Shown here: positions 1 to 5,593 of the stretch, one piece after another
How the letters are laid out: each line of letters starts with the position of its first letter
Numbering within the stretch: the first letter of the stretch is position 1
Notes under the pieces: model-generated
Told to the model about the DNA's origin: nothing
The model's database searches: none
Seen by the model: the letters and a program-made list of their open reading frames with translations, nothing else
Assembly (NCBI GenBank): GCA_030425945.1
Contig: JAUHZL010000203.1
Location: forward strand, 1 to 5,816
Source: Alphaproteobacteria bacterium
Lineage (GTDB): Bacteria > Pseudomonadota > Alphaproteobacteria > Rhodobacterales > Rhodobacteraceae
DNA length: 5,816 nucleotides
Direction: 5' to 3'
Program-made: the position numbers and the translations under genes

Positions 1-1330
1 CGTCATCACCGAGGGGCGGCTCGACGAACTGGTGCCGGTCGAGAACGCGGCGATGGAGGACCGCACGGTGATCTGCTGGGACAAGGACGACATCGACAGT
101 CTCGGCATTCTCAAGATCGACATTCTCGCGCTGGGCATGTTGTCCTGCATCCGCAAGGCCTTCGACCTGCTGCGCCGCCATCACCGGCTGGACTACAGCC
201 TCGCGACGCTGCCGCCCGAGGACCCCAAGGTCTATGACATGCTCTGCCGCGCCGACAGCATCGGCGTGTTCCAGGTCGAGAGCCGGGCCCAGATGAACTT
301 CCTGCCCCGGATGAAGCCGCGCTGCTTCTACGATCTGGTGATCGAGGTCGCCATCGTGCGGCCGGGGCCGATCCAGGGCGACATGGTCCACCCCTACCTG
401 CGCCGCCGCTCGGGGGCCGAGCCGGTCAGCTTTCCCTCCGATGCCCTCGGTCGCGTGCTGCGCAAGACGCTGGGCGTGCCGCTGTTCCAGGAGCAGGCGA
501 TGCAGATCGCGATCATCGGGGCCGGGTTCGACCCGTCCGAGGCCGACCGCCTGCGCCGCTCGCTGGCGACCTTCAAGAAGCACGGAAGCGTCAGCGAGTT
601 CCGCGACCGCTTCCTGCGCGGCATGGCACGGAACGGCTACGACGCCGATTTCGCCGAACGCTGCTTCAGCCAGATCGAGGGGTTCGGCAGCTACGGCTTC
701 CCCGAAAGCCACGCCGCCAGCTTCGCGCTGCTGGTCTATGCCTCGGCCTGGCTCAAGTGCCATCATCCGGGCCTGTTCGCCTGTGCCCTGCTCAACAGCC
801 AGCCGATGGGGTTCTACGCCCCGGCGCAGATCGTCCGCGACGCGCGCGAGCACGGGGTGGAGGTGCGCCCGGTCGATATCAACATGAGCCACTGGGACAA
901 CGTGATGGAGCCCGACGGCAACGGCGGGCTGGCGCTGCGGCTGGGCTTCCGGCAGGTCAAGCGCATGGCCGAGGCCGAGGCCGAGTGGATCGTCGCCGCG
1001 CGCGGCAACGGGTTCCGCAGCGTCGAGGATGTCTGGCGGCGGGCCGGCATCCAGCCGCGCTACATCGCGGCGCTGGCCGATGCCGATGCCTTTGCCGGGC
1101 TGGGCCTGACCCGGCGCGAGGCGCTGTGGGAGGCACGCGCGCTGACCTCGGTGAAGCCGCTGCCGCTGTTCGCGCAGGACCTCGACGGCGAGGGGATCGT
1201 CGAGCCGAAGGCGCACCTGCCCGCGATGAGCCTCGGCGAGGAGGTGGTGGAAGACTACGTCTCGATGCGGCTCACCCTGCGCGCCCACCCGGTGGCGCTG
1301 CTGCGGCACATCCTGACCCCGGCGGCCTGA
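1..1330 (+). CDS. dnaE2: Error-prone DNA polymerase DnaE2 (ImuC), C-terminal part; 5' end outside window, C-terminus unusually short
   Basis: This is a C-family polymerase alpha subunit of the ImuA-ImuB-DnaE2 mutasome, which performs damage-induced translesion synthesis in the SOS response. The reading frame is open from base 2, giving 442 visible residues; the first Met-like codon (GTG at 32) is internal, so the true start lies upstream. Visible hallmarks are PVENAAMEDRTVICWDKDD near residues 12-30 and LKIDILALGML, whose Asp at 119-121 matches the third catalytic Asp of DnaE-type polymerases. Then come the fingers motifs VFQVESRAQMNFLPRMKPR, VRPGPIQGDMVHPYLRRRSG and PLFQEQAMQIA, followed by the HhH-containing region with FGSYGFPESHAASFA. 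The protein stops at LTLRAHPVALLRHILTPAA. Most DnaE2 proteins continue there for roughly 100-150 residues with an OB fold and a conserved tail; neither is found in any frame before the next gene. The family call is firm. Whether the shortened protein works is unknown. Confidence 0.95.
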   Translation, partial: VITEGRLDELVPVENAAMEDRTVICWDKDDIDSLGILKIDILALGMLSCIRKAFDLLRRHHRLDYSLATLPPEDPKVYDMLCRADSIGVFQVESRAQMNFLPRMKPRCFYDLVIEVAIVRPGPIQGDMVHPYLRRRSGAEPVSFPSDALGRVLRKTLGVPLFQEQAMQIAIIGAGFDPSEADRLRRSLATFKKHGSVSEFRDRFLRGMARNGYDADFAERCFSQIEGFGSYGFPESHAASFALLVYASAWLKCHHPGLFACALLNSQPMGFYAPAQIVRDAREHGVEVRPVDINMSHWDNVMEPDGNGGLALRLGFRQVKRMAEAEAEWIVAARGNGFRSVEDVWRRAGIQPRYIAALADADAFAGLGLTRREALWEARALTSVKPLPLFAQDLDGEGIVEPKAHLPAMSLGEEVVEDYVSMRLTLRAHPVALLRHILTPAA

Positions 1331-1393
1331 CCCCGGCGTTGCATTGCCCCGCGCCATGACCCAAGTTGCGGGCAAACGACAGGGAGAGAGAGC

Positions 1394-2524
1394 ATGCGCA
1401 CCCGAGCCGCCGTTGCCTTGGAAGCGGGCAAACCGTTGCAGATCATGGAAGTGAACCTCGACGGGCCGAAGGCCGGCGAGGTCCTGGTCGAGATCAAGGC
1501 GACCGGCATCTGCCACACCGACGAGTTCACGCTGTCGGGGGCCGATCCCGAAGGGCTGTTCCCCTCGATCCTCGGGCACGAGGGGGCGGGCGTCGTCGTC
1601 GAGGTGGGCGAAGGGGTCACGACCCTGAAGCCGGGCGACCACGTGATCCCGCTCTACACGCCCGAATGCCGCCAGTGCGCGTCCTGCCTGTCGGGCAAGA
1701 CGAACCTCTGCACCGCCATCCGCAACACCCAGGGCCAGGGCCTGATGCCCGACGGCACGACGCGGTTCTCGATGCTGGATGGCACGCCGATCTATCACTA
1801 CATGGGCTGCTCGACCTTCGCCAATCACACCGTGATGCCCGAGATCGCGCTGGCCAAGGTGCGGCCCGACGCGCCGTTCGAGAAGATCTGCTACATCGGC
1901 TGCGGCGTCACCACGGGCATCGGCGCCGTCATCAACACCGCGGGGGTCGAGATCGGCTCGTCGGCGGCGGTGTTCGGTCTGGGTGGCATCGGCCTGAACG
2001 TGATCCAGGGCCTGCGGATGGCGGGCGCGGACAAGATCATCGGCGTTGACCTGAACGACGCCAAGGCCGACATGGCGCGCAAGTTCGGCATGACCCATTT
2101 CATCAACCCGTCGAAGATCAAAGGGTCCGTGGTGCAGGAGATCGTCAACCTGACCAAGACCGAGTTCGACCAGATCGGCGGGGTGGACTACAGCTTCGAT
2201 GCCACCGGCAACGTCAAGGTCATGCGCGACGCGCTGGAATGCTCGCACCGCGGCTGGGGCGTCTCGGTGATCATCGGTGTCGCGCCCGCCGGGGCCGAGA
2301 TTTCGACCCGCCCCTTCCAGCTAGTCACCGGCCGGGTCTGGAAAGGCACCGCGTTCGGCGGCGCGAAGGGACGGACGGACGTGCCGAAGTTCGTCGACTG
2401 GTACATGGACGGAAAGATCGAGATCGATCCGATGATCACCCACACCATGAGCCTCGACGAGATCAACACCGCCTTCGACCTGATGCACGAGGGCAAGTCG
2501 ATCCGGTCGGTGGTCATCTACTGA
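1394..2524 (+). CDS. frmA: S-(hydroxymethyl)glutathione dehydrogenase / class III alcohol dehydrogenase
   Basis: This cytoplasmic, zinc-dependent, NAD-linked enzyme oxidises the formaldehyde-glutathione adduct to S-formylglutathione and, in this family, also reduces S-nitrosoglutathione. The 376-residue length is normal. Catalytic zinc ligands are C40 (GICHTDEF), H62 with E63 (LGHEGAG) and C170 (GCGVTTG). Structural zinc ligands are C92, C95, C98 and C106 (PECRQCASCLSGKTNLC). D51, E53 and R110 match the class III residues that bind the glutathione moiety, so this is not an ethanol dehydrogenase. The Rossmann fold shows GLGGIG at 195-200, and D219 closes the second strand, as expected for NAD. 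The ATG has a good ribosome binding site, AGGGAGAG at 1381-1388. It is known as adhI in Rhodobacter and flhA in Paracoccus. The usual partner, S-formylglutathione hydrolase (fghA), is not adjacent within the window. A DUF218 gene follows after 18 bases. Confidence 0.97.
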   Translation: MRTRAAVALEAGKPLQIMEVNLDGPKAGEVLVEIKATGICHTDEFTLSGADPEGLFPSILGHEGAGVVVEVGEGVTTLKPGDHVIPLYTPECRQCASCLSGKTNLCTAIRNTQGQGLMPDGTTRFSMLDGTPIYHYMGCSTFANHTVMPEIALAKVRPDAPFEKICYIGCGVTTGIGAVINTAGVEIGSSAAVFGLGGIGLNVIQGLRMAGADKIIGVDLNDAKADMARKFGMTHFINPSKIKGSVVQEIVNLTKTEFDQIGGVDYSFDATGNVKVMRDALECSHRGWGVSVIIGVAPAGAEISTRPFQLVTGRVWKGTAFGGAKGRTDVPKFVDWYMDGKIEIDPMITHTMSLDEINTAFDLMHEGKSIRSVVIY

Positions 2525-2542
2525 TCCGGGCGGGGCGCCGTC

Positions 2543-3052
2543 ATGCGCGCCCCCGACCCGCGGACCGTGGTTCTGGTGCTCGGGGCGAAGGTGCGGCCGG
2601 ATGGCAGCGCCTCGCCCGCCCTCCGTCACCGGGCACTCGAAGGGGCGCGGCTGGTGACGGCCGGTCTCGGGCGGCACCTGATCGCGAGCGGCGGCATCCT
2701 GCATCCCGGCACGCCGAGCGAGGCGACCCTGATCGCGCGGATCGCGCAGGAGGGGGGCGTTCCCCCCGCGCGGATCACCCGGGACGAGGCCGCCCGCACC
2801 ACCGAGGAGAACCTGCGCCACGCCAAGGCGCTTCTGCCGGATCTCGGCGGCGGGCCGCTTCTGATCGTGACCGACGGCTGGCACGCGCCGCGCGTGCGGC
2901 TCCTGGCCCGGGCGCTGGGTCTTGCCGCGACCGTCCACGTGGTGCCCCGGCGCCCCGTTCCGCCCCACCGGCGCATGCTGACCCTGCTGCGCGAGGCGGC
3001 GGCGCTGCTGCGCACGGCCCTGCGCATCGCGACGGGCCGCGTCGGCCACTGA
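2543..3052 (+). CDS. YdcF/SanA/ElyC-family (DUF218) protein
   Basis: This is a small Rossmann-like DUF218 protein of 169 residues. Visible motifs, in order, are the first strand VVLVLGAKVRPDGSASPALR (residues 9-28), the helix with RALEGARLV, the strand and loop LIASGGILHPGTPSEATLI, GVPPARI, the characteristic acidic/TxEN segment RTTEENLRHAKALL, and LLIVTDGWHAPRVRLLAR. This order and these motifs are diagnostic of the family. No signal peptide or membrane helix precedes the domain, unlike SanA and ElyC, so it is probably cytoplasmic. The C-terminus is short, Arg-rich and helical. The biochemical role of most members is unknown; ElyC and SanA are linked to envelope and peptidoglycan homeostasis in enterobacteria, and YdcF binds S-adenosylmethionine. 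The ATG has only a weak purine stretch (GGGGCG) upstream. It lies 18 bases after the dehydrogenase stop and is probably cotranscribed, perhaps translated by re-initiation. Confidence 0.88.
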   Translation: MRAPDPRTVVLVLGAKVRPDGSASPALRHRALEGARLVTAGLGRHLIASGGILHPGTPSEATLIARIAQEGGVPPARITRDEAARTTEENLRHAKALLPDLGGGPLLIVTDGWHAPRVRLLARALGLAATVHVVPRRPVPPHRRMLTLLREAAALLRTALRIATGRVGH

Positions 3053-3093
3053 CCCCTTGCCGCCCTGCGCCCGGGCAGGCACCCTGTCCCGTG

Positions 3094-3100
3094 AAGGAGA
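3094..3100 (+). promoter_or_regulatory. Strong Shine-Dalgarno site fixing the NYN gene start
   Basis: AAGGAGA lies four bases upstream of the ATG at 3105. The frame is also open back to a non-ATG codon at 3057, but nothing like a ribosome binding site precedes that codon and the extra 16 residues have no family counterpart. The ATG at 3105 is therefore preferred. Confidence 0.85.
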
Positions 3101-3104
3101 CCCC

Positions 3105-3833
3105 ATGTCCAACACAACCCGCACATCGCCACTGCTCGCGGTGCTGATCGATGCCGACAACACCTCGCCGCAATGGGCCGAGGCGATCTTCGAGGAAATC
3201 GCCACCCTCGGCGAGGCCAGCGTCCGCCGCATCTACGGCGATTTCTCGTCCAACTACCTCAAGGGCTGGGCCGACAAGCTGGCCAGCCTCGCCATCGTCC
3301 CGCACCAGCAGTTCGCCAACACGACCGGGAAGAACTCGTCCGACATCGCGCTGGTGATCGACGCGATGGACATCCTGCACACCGGCCGGTTCGACGGGTT
3401 CGTCCTGATCTCGTCCGACAGCGACTTCACCCGCCTTGCCAGCCGCATCCGCGAGCAGGGCGTCGATGTCTACGGCATCGGCCAGCAGAAGACGCCCGCC
3501 GCCTTCCGCAACGCCTGCAAGCGCTTCATCTACGTCGAGAACCTGATCGGGGACGGGCCGTCCGATCCCACCGACCGCAATGCCACCAAACCCGCGAAGA
3601 AGGCGAAACCCGAGGATGCCCGGACGCTGGTGCTGCGGGCCTTCGACAGTTTCGGCGAGGATGAGGACTGGGTCGCGCTCGGGCGTCTCGGGCAGCAGAT
3701 CACGACCGCCAATCCCGACTTCGACCCGCGCAACTACGGCAAGAAGAAGCTCAGCGACCTGATCGAGGATCTGAAGGTGCTGGAGGTGCGGCGCGGGCCG
3801 AACAACCAGGTGCAGGTGCGGCGGCTCGACTGA
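3105..3833 (+). CDS. NYN-domain putative RNase with C-terminal OST-HTH/LOTUS domain
   Basis: The 242-residue protein has two modules. Residues 8-148 are a NYN (PIN-like, LabA/DUF88-type) domain. The acidic residues expected to hold metal are in place: D16 and D18 in VLIDADN, D80 in KNSSDIALVIDAMD, and D105 and D107 in ISSDSDF. After a Lys/Pro-rich linker (about 160-170), residues 171-240 form an OST-HTH/LOTUS domain, with LVLRAFDSF, DWVALGRLGQQI and the typical FDPRNYGKKKLSDLIEDL. NYN domains are mostly metal-dependent ribonucleases, and LOTUS domains bind RNA, so RNA processing or decay is the likely role; the target is unknown. There is no signal peptide or membrane segment. It follows the DUF218 gene by 52 bases and may be partly cotranscribed, but a strong ribosome binding site of its own suggests independent expression. 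It ends 6 bases from the convergent tetR stop. Domain assignment is confident; activity is inferred. Confidence 0.92.
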   Translation: MSNTTRTSPLLAVLIDADNTSPQWAEAIFEEIATLGEASVRRIYGDFSSNYLKGWADKLASLAIVPHQQFANTTGKNSSDIALVIDAMDILHTGRFDGFVLISSDSDFTRLASRIREQGVDVYGIGQQKTPAAFRNACKRFIYVENLIGDGPSDPTDRNATKPAKKAKPEDARTLVLRAFDSFGEDEDWVALGRLGQQITTANPDFDPRNYGKKKLSDLIEDLKVLEVRRGPNNQVQVRRLD

Positions 3834-3839
3834 GCCGCC
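3820..3839. terminator. Candidate hairpin between convergent genes
   Basis: A perfect 8-bp stem, GGCGGCTC (3820-3827) and GAGCCGCC (3832-3839), encloses the four-base loop GACT. It overlaps the stop codon of the NYN gene and ends just before the stop of the converging tetR gene. It could act as a compact two-way terminator, but no T-tract follows on either strand. The call rests on position and stem strength only. Confidence 0.4.
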
Positions 3840-4466
3840 TCAGGCGCCGTAGCGGGCGAGGAACATCGCCACCGCGCCGTCTACCACCCGCGCGATCTGC
3901 GCCGGGTCGGGCGGACCCTCCATGCCGAACAGCTGCCGGGCATGAAAGCCCGCCCGGCTGAGTTCGCAGAACTGGTCGGCGGCCAGCTCGACATCGTCGA
4001 TCCGCACCTCGCCCCGGGCGTTCGCGTCGCGCAGATAGGTGACCAGCGCCCCCCGGGCGGCCATCGGCCCGGACTGGTAGTAGAGCCGCCCCAGCTCGGG
4101 GAAGCGCTCGCCCTCGGCGACGCACAGCCGGAAGACCCCGAGACCCAGCTTCGACGTCACGAAGCCCGCGATCTTGGCCGCCACGACGCGCAGCACCTCG
4201 GCGGGCGGCGCGGTCTCGTCGACCTCCTCGCGGGCGTGTTCGGACAACCGCGCGCATTCTGTGCGGGCGATCTCGAGGAACAGGAGCCGCTTGTCGGGGA
4301 AGTAGCTGTAGAGCGTCGCCTTCGACACCCCGGCCGCGCGGGCGATGTCGTCGACCGACGCGCCCTCGAACCCGTCGCGCAGGAAGACCTCGCGCGCACC
4401 TTTCAGCACGTCGGCATACTTGCGGCCCCGTTTCTGGGGCGTGGCGGCGGGGGCGCAGTAGGTCAT
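3840..4466 (-). CDS. TetR/AcrR-family transcriptional regulator (AefR-like C-terminal domain)
   Basis: This is a one-component repressor of typical length, 208 residues from the ATG at 4466. The N-terminal DNA-binding domain is clear: VLKGAREVFLRDGFEGAS (about 20-37) followed by the helix-turn-helix VDDIARAAGVSKATLYSYF (about 38-56) and PDK. The ligand domain contains FRLCVAEGERFPELGRLYYQ, which resembles the AefR-like TetR C-terminal family; its ligand is unknown. The same frame reaches a GTG at 4517, which would give 225 residues. I prefer the ATG because the extra 17 residues have no family counterpart and their codons lie over a good promoter and palindrome. Neither start has a convincing Shine-Dalgarno site, which fits leaderless translation from 4466. 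The gene is divergent from mbfA and convergent with the NYN gene, so mbfA and itself are its most likely targets. Confidence 0.92.
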   Translation of the reverse strand: MTYCAPAATPQKRGRKYADVLKGAREVFLRDGFEGASVDDIARAAGVSKATLYSYFPDKRLLFLEIARTECARLSEHAREEVDETAPPAEVLRVVAAKIAGFVTSKLGLGVFRLCVAEGERFPELGRLYYQSGPMAARGALVTYLRDANARGEVRIDDVELAADQFCELSRAGFHARQLFGMEGPPDPAQIARVVDGAVAMFLARYGA

Positions 4467-4472
4467 TCGCGG

Positions 4473-4502
4473 ACCATAGACCGTTCGGTTCACTTGCGGC
4501 AA
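4473..4502 (-). promoter_or_regulatory. Candidate tetR promoter, possibly giving a leaderless transcript
   Basis: Read on the minus strand, TTGCCG (4502-4497) and TATGGT (4478-4473) are separated by 18 bases, a reasonable sigma-70 match. A start site seven bases beyond the -10 box falls at about 4466, the A of the preferred tetR ATG, so the mRNA would have essentially no leader. This agrees with the absence of a Shine-Dalgarno site. It is a prediction by eye; promoter consensus is weakly conserved in these bacteria. Confidence 0.45.
4480..4489. promoter_or_regulatory. Palindrome ACCGTTCGGT, candidate TetR operator
   Basis: ACCG and CGGT form a perfect inverted repeat around a TT centre. It lies within the -35/-10 spacer of the candidate tetR promoter and 14 bases upstream of the preferred tetR ATG. 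Short palindromes of ACCGnnCGGT type are common as operator cores for TetR-family repressors, so autorepression is the simplest reading. The symmetry does not extend beyond 10 bases. Confidence 0.5.
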
Positions 4503-4503
4503 G
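4493..4503. repeat. Second palindrome CTTGC-G-GCAAG in the tetR-mbfA intergenic region
   Basis: A perfect 5-bp inverted repeat with a single central G lies 3 bases from the ACCGTTCGGT palindrome and overlaps the candidate tetR -35 box. The 7-base direct repeat GCGGACC (4469-4475 and 4503-4509) brackets both palindromes. Together they look like a compact regulator-binding region, though short repeats in GC-rich DNA can arise by chance. Confidence 0.35.
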
Positions 4504-4511
4504 CGGACCGA

Positions 4512-4539
4512 TTGCACCCGGCGCGTATCGGCCTAAGGT
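4512..4539 (+). promoter_or_regulatory. Candidate mbfA promoter
   Basis: TTGCAC (4512-4517) and TAAGGT (4534-4539) are separated by 16 bases and would start transcription at about 4546, giving a leader of some 18 bases that includes the ACGAGG ribosome binding site. Its -35 box lies within 10 bases of the palindrome at 4493-4503, so a regulator bound there could affect both directions. The match is moderate. Confidence 0.4.
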
Positions 4540-4563
4540 CGCGGCAGACCAAACGAGGCCCCA

Positions 4564-5541
4564 ATGCGACTGTTCCAACCCCAGCGACTGCGATTCTCTG
4601 ACCTCAGCGAACAGGAGGTACTCGCGCTCGCCATTTCCAGCGAGGAGGACGACGCCCGGATCTATCGCGGCTATGCCGAGCGCCTGCGGGCCGACTTTCC
4701 GCAGAGCGCGCAGATGTTCGAGGCGATGGCCGAGGAAGAGGACGGTCACCGCCAGCGCCTGATCGCGATGCACCAGCGCCGCTTCGGGGACACCATTCCC
4801 CTGATCCGCCGCGAGCACGTCAACGGCTTCTACGACCGGCGTCCGATCTGGCTGGTCGAGAGCCTCGGCCTCGACAGGATCCGGGCAGAAGCCGCGCGGA
4901 TGGAAAGCGACGCCCACCGGTTCTACGTGACCGCCGCCCAGCATTCGACGGATGCCGACACGCGCAAGCTGCTGGGCGACCTCGCCGCCGCCGAGGCGGG
5001 ACACGAGAAGAAGGCCGGGCGGCTGGAAGAGCAGATGCTCGACGACGAAAGCCGCGAGGCCGAGGATGCCGCCGCCCACAAGCAGTTCGTGCTGACCTGG
5101 GTGCAGCCCGGCCTGGCGGGGCTGATGGACGGCTCGGTCTCGACCCTGGCGCCGATCTTCGCGACCGCGTTTGCCACGCAGGATCCTTGGACGACCTTCC
5201 TCGTCGGCCTGGCGGCGTCGGTCGGGGCGGGCATCTCGATGGGCTTCACCGAGGCGGCCAGCGATGATGGCCAGTTGTCCGGGCGCGGCAGCCCGTTCAA
5301 GCGCGGGGTGTCCTCCGGCGTGATGACCACCGTCGGCGGGCTGGGCCACGCCCTGCCGTACCTGATCCCCGATTTCTGGACCGCGACCGTCATCGCCTTC
5401 ATCGTCGTCTTCATCGAGCTCTGGGCCATCGTCTGGATCCAGAACCGGTTCATGCAGACCCCGTTCCTGCGCGCCTCCTTCCAGGTCGTCCTCGGCGGCG
5501 CGCTGGTCTTCGCGGCGGGGGTCCTGATCGGCTCGGGCTGA
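4564..5541 (+). CDS. mbfA: MbfA: membrane-bound ferritin-like protein fused to a VIT-type iron transporter domain
   Basis: The 325-residue protein joins two functions. Residues about 14-160 are a ferritin-like (erythrin/rubrerythrin-type) four-helix domain with candidate di-iron ligands E27 (ISSEEDDARIY), E59 and H62 (AEEEDGHRQ), E114 (RMESDAHRFY), E144 and H147 (AAEAGHEKKA). Residues about 180-325 are a VIT1/CCC1-type membrane domain beginning VQPGLAGLMDGSVSTLAPIF, with roughly five hydrophobic segments near 186-206, 210-231, 255-276, 281-301 and 308-324. In Bradyrhizobium and Agrobacterium this family exports iron across the inner membrane and protects against iron and peroxide stress; the ferritin domain faces the cytoplasm and handles Fe2+. 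The start is supported by ACGAGG at 4553-4558. In relatives the gene is usually under the iron regulator Irr; no obvious Irr box is visible here, whereas a divergent TetR gene is present. Length and both domains are intact. Confidence 0.94.
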   Translation: MRLFQPQRLRFSDLSEQEVLALAISSEEDDARIYRGYAERLRADFPQSAQMFEAMAEEEDGHRQRLIAMHQRRFGDTIPLIRREHVNGFYDRRPIWLVESLGLDRIRAEAARMESDAHRFYVTAAQHSTDADTRKLLGDLAAAEAGHEKKAGRLEEQMLDDESREAEDAAAHKQFVLTWVQPGLAGLMDGSVSTLAPIFATAFATQDPWTTFLVGLAASVGAGISMGFTEAASDDGQLSGRGSPFKRGVSSGVMTTVGGLGHALPYLIPDFWTATVIAFIVVFIELWAIVWIQNRFMQTPFLRASFQVVLGGALVFAAGVLIGSG

Positions 5542-5553
5542 GGCACGCGGAAC

Positions 5554-5586
5554 GGGCTGGCCCATTTCCGGGGGCCATGCTAGCCC
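5554..5586 (+). terminator. Imperfect stem-loop between mbfA and the AEC gene
   Basis: TGGCCC (5558-5563) pairs with GGGCCA (5572-5577) across an 8-base loop. GGGC (5554-5557) can pair with GCCC (5583-5586) if a five-base bulge is allowed. There is no T-tract. It lies 13 bases after the mbfA stop and 7 bases before the next start, so it could be a weak terminator or a leader structure affecting translation of the permease. Confidence 0.25.
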
Positions 5587-5593
5587 GTCCGCG

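Noticed and set aside
757..1359. A 200-codon + strand frame overlapping the end of dnaE2, tested as a possible frameshifted continuation of DnaE2
   Set aside because: Its translation is Arg/Gly/Ala-rich with no OB-fold-like sequence, and the dnaE2 frame itself carries good family sequence right up to its stop, so no frameshift explains the short C-terminus.
1366..1375. TTGC-GG-GCAA inverted repeat upstream of frmA
   Set aside because: It has only 4-bp arms, and no convincing promoter could be placed around it, so it is not called as an operator.
3064..3092. Short GC-rich inverted repeats between the DUF218 gene and the NYN gene
   Set aside because: The best stem is 5 bp (CCTGC/GCAGG) with no T-tract; such stems are expected by chance at this base composition.
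2321..3232. A 303-codon open frame on the minus strand opposite frmA, the DUF218 gene and the NYN gene
   Set aside because: It spans three real genes on the other strand and has no recognisable motif; it is a by-product of codon bias.
4477..4492. TGA-N9-TCT on the minus strand, close to the TGA-N9-TCA pattern of RirA-type iron boxes
   Set aside because: One of the two half-sites is mismatched, and the pattern is short enough to occur by chance. The better symmetry here is the ACCGTTCGGT core, which suits the neighbouring TetR protein.
4467..4517. Upstream extension of tetR to GTG at 4517
   Set aside because: The added residues have no family counterpart, there is no ribosome binding site, and the segment is better explained as promoter and operator. 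It remains possible but is less likely.
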